This document shows positions 21,462-22,532 of a stretch of DNA of 22,532 nt, piece after piece. The stretch comes from Acidimicrobiales bacterium. Its GTDB lineage: Bacteria > Actinomycetota > Acidimicrobiia > Acidimicrobiales > Ilumatobacteraceae. The notes beneath the pieces are model-generated. The model saw only the letters and a program-made list of their open reading frames with translations, made no database searches and was not told the origin of the DNA. Numbering within the stretch: position 1 is the first letter of the stretch; each line of letters begins with the position of its first letter. The stretch spans positions 1 through 22,532 of the forward strand of contig JAURNB010000230.1 in assembly GCA_030830415.1 (NCBI GenBank), in the 5' to 3' direction. A program made the position numbers and the translations under genes.

Positions 21462-22532
21462 TCATCCCTTAACCGGAGTACCAGCAGATGCCTTTTTACG
21501 CAATTCCTCGTGAATCGCAATAGCGGTATTGAGACCCTCCGAGTATTTACCAGGAACCATGCGCGCAACTTCCTCAGGAGCGAAGCTCATGAATTCCTTG
21601 AAAGGAAGCTCTGATGGCAACATTGCTTCCAAGCTTGCCGAACCTGTGTGTGAGCCAATGAACATTGCTTCACGGGCAGAGTTCAATGGGTCGAGCATGA
21701 AGTTGATGTAGTCGTAAGCGGCCTCTTTATGACGAGCGCCCTTCACGATGCAGTAGTTATCCATCCACAATTCAGTTGTCGGAGCACCTACTCCCCACTT
21801 CCATTTGCTCACGTCTTGCCCTGCTTCTTTCAATGCCAGCATGGCACGACGTGCATCGCCATTGAATGTCTGAGAGAGCGCATATGGGGTGTCAAGAATG
21901 ACGCCTTGTGGCGCAGAGTCGAGACCGCTGAGATGAGGTGCAAGTTCATTCAGCAAGAAGTTCTTGCATGCAGCCATTGCTTCTTCGTTGTCGAGGTCCC
22001 ACTCAATTTCATTTGCCCAGAAGTACAACCCAGTGGAGTTAATTGGGGCATCAATAATTGATGTCTTACCACTTGCTTCACCCTTCGCTGCTTCAACAAA
22101 TTCTTTCCACGTTGTGATGGGCTTTGTTACAACAGTGGAGTCGTACAACCAGCCCACGGTGCCCCAGGCCTTGCAAACGGAGTAGGTATTTTTCCTGTCC
22201 CATGGCTGATCGGTGTATTGGGCATCGAGTTGATTGAAGTTAGGAATTTTTGTCAAGTCGAGTTGTTCAAGAAGTTCGCGTCGCACCATTTCAGGAATGA
22301 ACATTCCAGTTGGTACAACAACATCGAATCCACTCTTACCATTTGCTGCCGTGAGCTTGGCAATGAGGTCTTCAGTAGAGTTGAAAATGGCGACCGTTGT
22401 GTCACCCCATGCGGCCAAAAGTTCTGGGTCGGTGTAGTCGGCCCAGCTGTAAAGGTTCATACGCCGCTCGACCAATGTTGATGCAGTTGGTCCTGTGCTG
22501 CCGTAATAGTTGTACACCTTGTCGCCGCAACT
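21462..22532 (-). CDS. ABC transporter substrate-binding lipoprotein, spermidine/putrescine type (PotD/PotF-like), partial
   Basis: This is an extracellular binding protein of an ABC importer. The reading frame is open to the right edge, so the signal peptide lies outside. The first visible codons read SCGDKVYNYYGS, and the Cys (22529-22527) is probably the lipidated residue. The mature protein starts with NLYSWADYTDPELLAAW, typical of the PotD/PotF family, followed by GFDVVVPTGMFIPEMVRRELL and later TTWKEFVEAAKG. The DYINFMLDPLNSAREAMFIG segment near the end also fits polyamine binding proteins. The frame has a GTG at 22517, but that is inside the gene, not its start. Polyamine is the likely ligand; other small cations or amino-acid-like ligands are possible. 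It is directly upstream of the peptidase-like lipoprotein gene. No permease or ATPase is in the window. Confidence 0.9.
   Translation of the reverse strand, partial: SCGDKVYNYYGSTGPTASTLVERRMNLYSWADYTDPELLAAWGDTTVAIFNSTEDLIAKLTAANGKSGFDVVVPTGMFIPEMVRRELLEQLDLTKIPNFNQLDAQYTDQPWDRKNTYSVCKAWGTVGWLYDSTVVTKPITTWKEFVEAAKGEASGKTSIIDAPINSTGLYFWANEIEWDLDNEEAMAACKNFLLNELAPHLSGLDSAPQGVILDTPYALSQTFNGDARRAMLALKEAGQDVSKWKWGVGAPTTELWMDNYCIVKGARHKEAAYDYINFMLDPLNSAREAMFIGSHTGSASLEAMLPSELPFKEFMSFAPEEVARMVPGKYSEGLNTAIAIHEELRKKASAGTPVKG

Noticed and set aside
22515..22517. GTG as start of the polyamine-type binding protein
   Set aside because: The frame stays open upstream and reads SCGDK, a lipobox-like Cys, so the true start lies beyond the right edge.

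Overview
The window looks like chromosome of a streamlined actinobacterium, most likely of the class Acidimicrobiia (Ilumatobacter-like or freshwater/marine relatives). This is inferred from the mycobacterial-type SerC, the serC-PAC2 pair, the many acyl-CoA dehydrogenases, the frequent GTG starts and the moderate base composition; no marker gene fixes the taxon. Genes are packed very tightly: convergent pairs are separated by 0, 3 and 13 bp, several pairs overlap by 4 bp, and no gene-free stretch exceeds 300 bp. I saw no tRNA, rRNA, CRISPR array, insertion sequence or phage gene.

Left part (1-6004): a truncated cobalamin-type ABC transporter binding lipoprotein, read on the minus strand, sits behind a cobalamin riboswitch with a hairpin that covers its Shine-Dalgarno sequence. 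Next come a class I aminotransferase (minus) and a divergent serC (plus), with serC translationally coupled to a PAC2-family protein. A pair of 52-bp REP/BIME-like repeats in opposite orientation fills the gap before ilvD (minus).

Central part (6022-14965): acyl-CoA metabolism. It holds an acyl-CoA dehydrogenase, a 3-hydroxyacyl-CoA dehydrogenase with a second acyl-CoA dehydrogenase, a cytochrome P450, a small cupin protein, an acyl-CoA synthetase, a TetR regulator and a thiolase. Two copies of a palindrome close to ACCAAACGATCGTTTGGT lie upstream of the cupin gene and between the acyl-CoA synthetase and tetR. They are the likely operators of that TetR. Together these genes could oxidise, activate and beta-oxidise a lipid, terpenoid or steroid-like substrate; the substrate cannot be read from the sequence.

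Right part (14969-22532): a two-gene unit of unknown function whose larger product looks like a sliding-clamp-like domain joined to a YbjN/type III chaperone-like domain; an SDR oxidoreductase with a 54-residue tail; a protein ending in a PemK/MazF-like domain with no antitoxin beside it; an acyl-CoA carboxylase carboxyltransferase with a biotin-carrier domain fused at its N-terminus; and, on the minus strand, a polyamine-type ABC binding lipoprotein (truncated at the window edge) coupled to a lipoprotein that resembles a papain-like cysteine peptidase.

The best candidates for something undescribed are the clamp-like/YbjN-like gene pair, the orphan PemK-like fusion, the peptidase-like lipoprotein coupled to the transporter gene, and the REP-like repeat pair.
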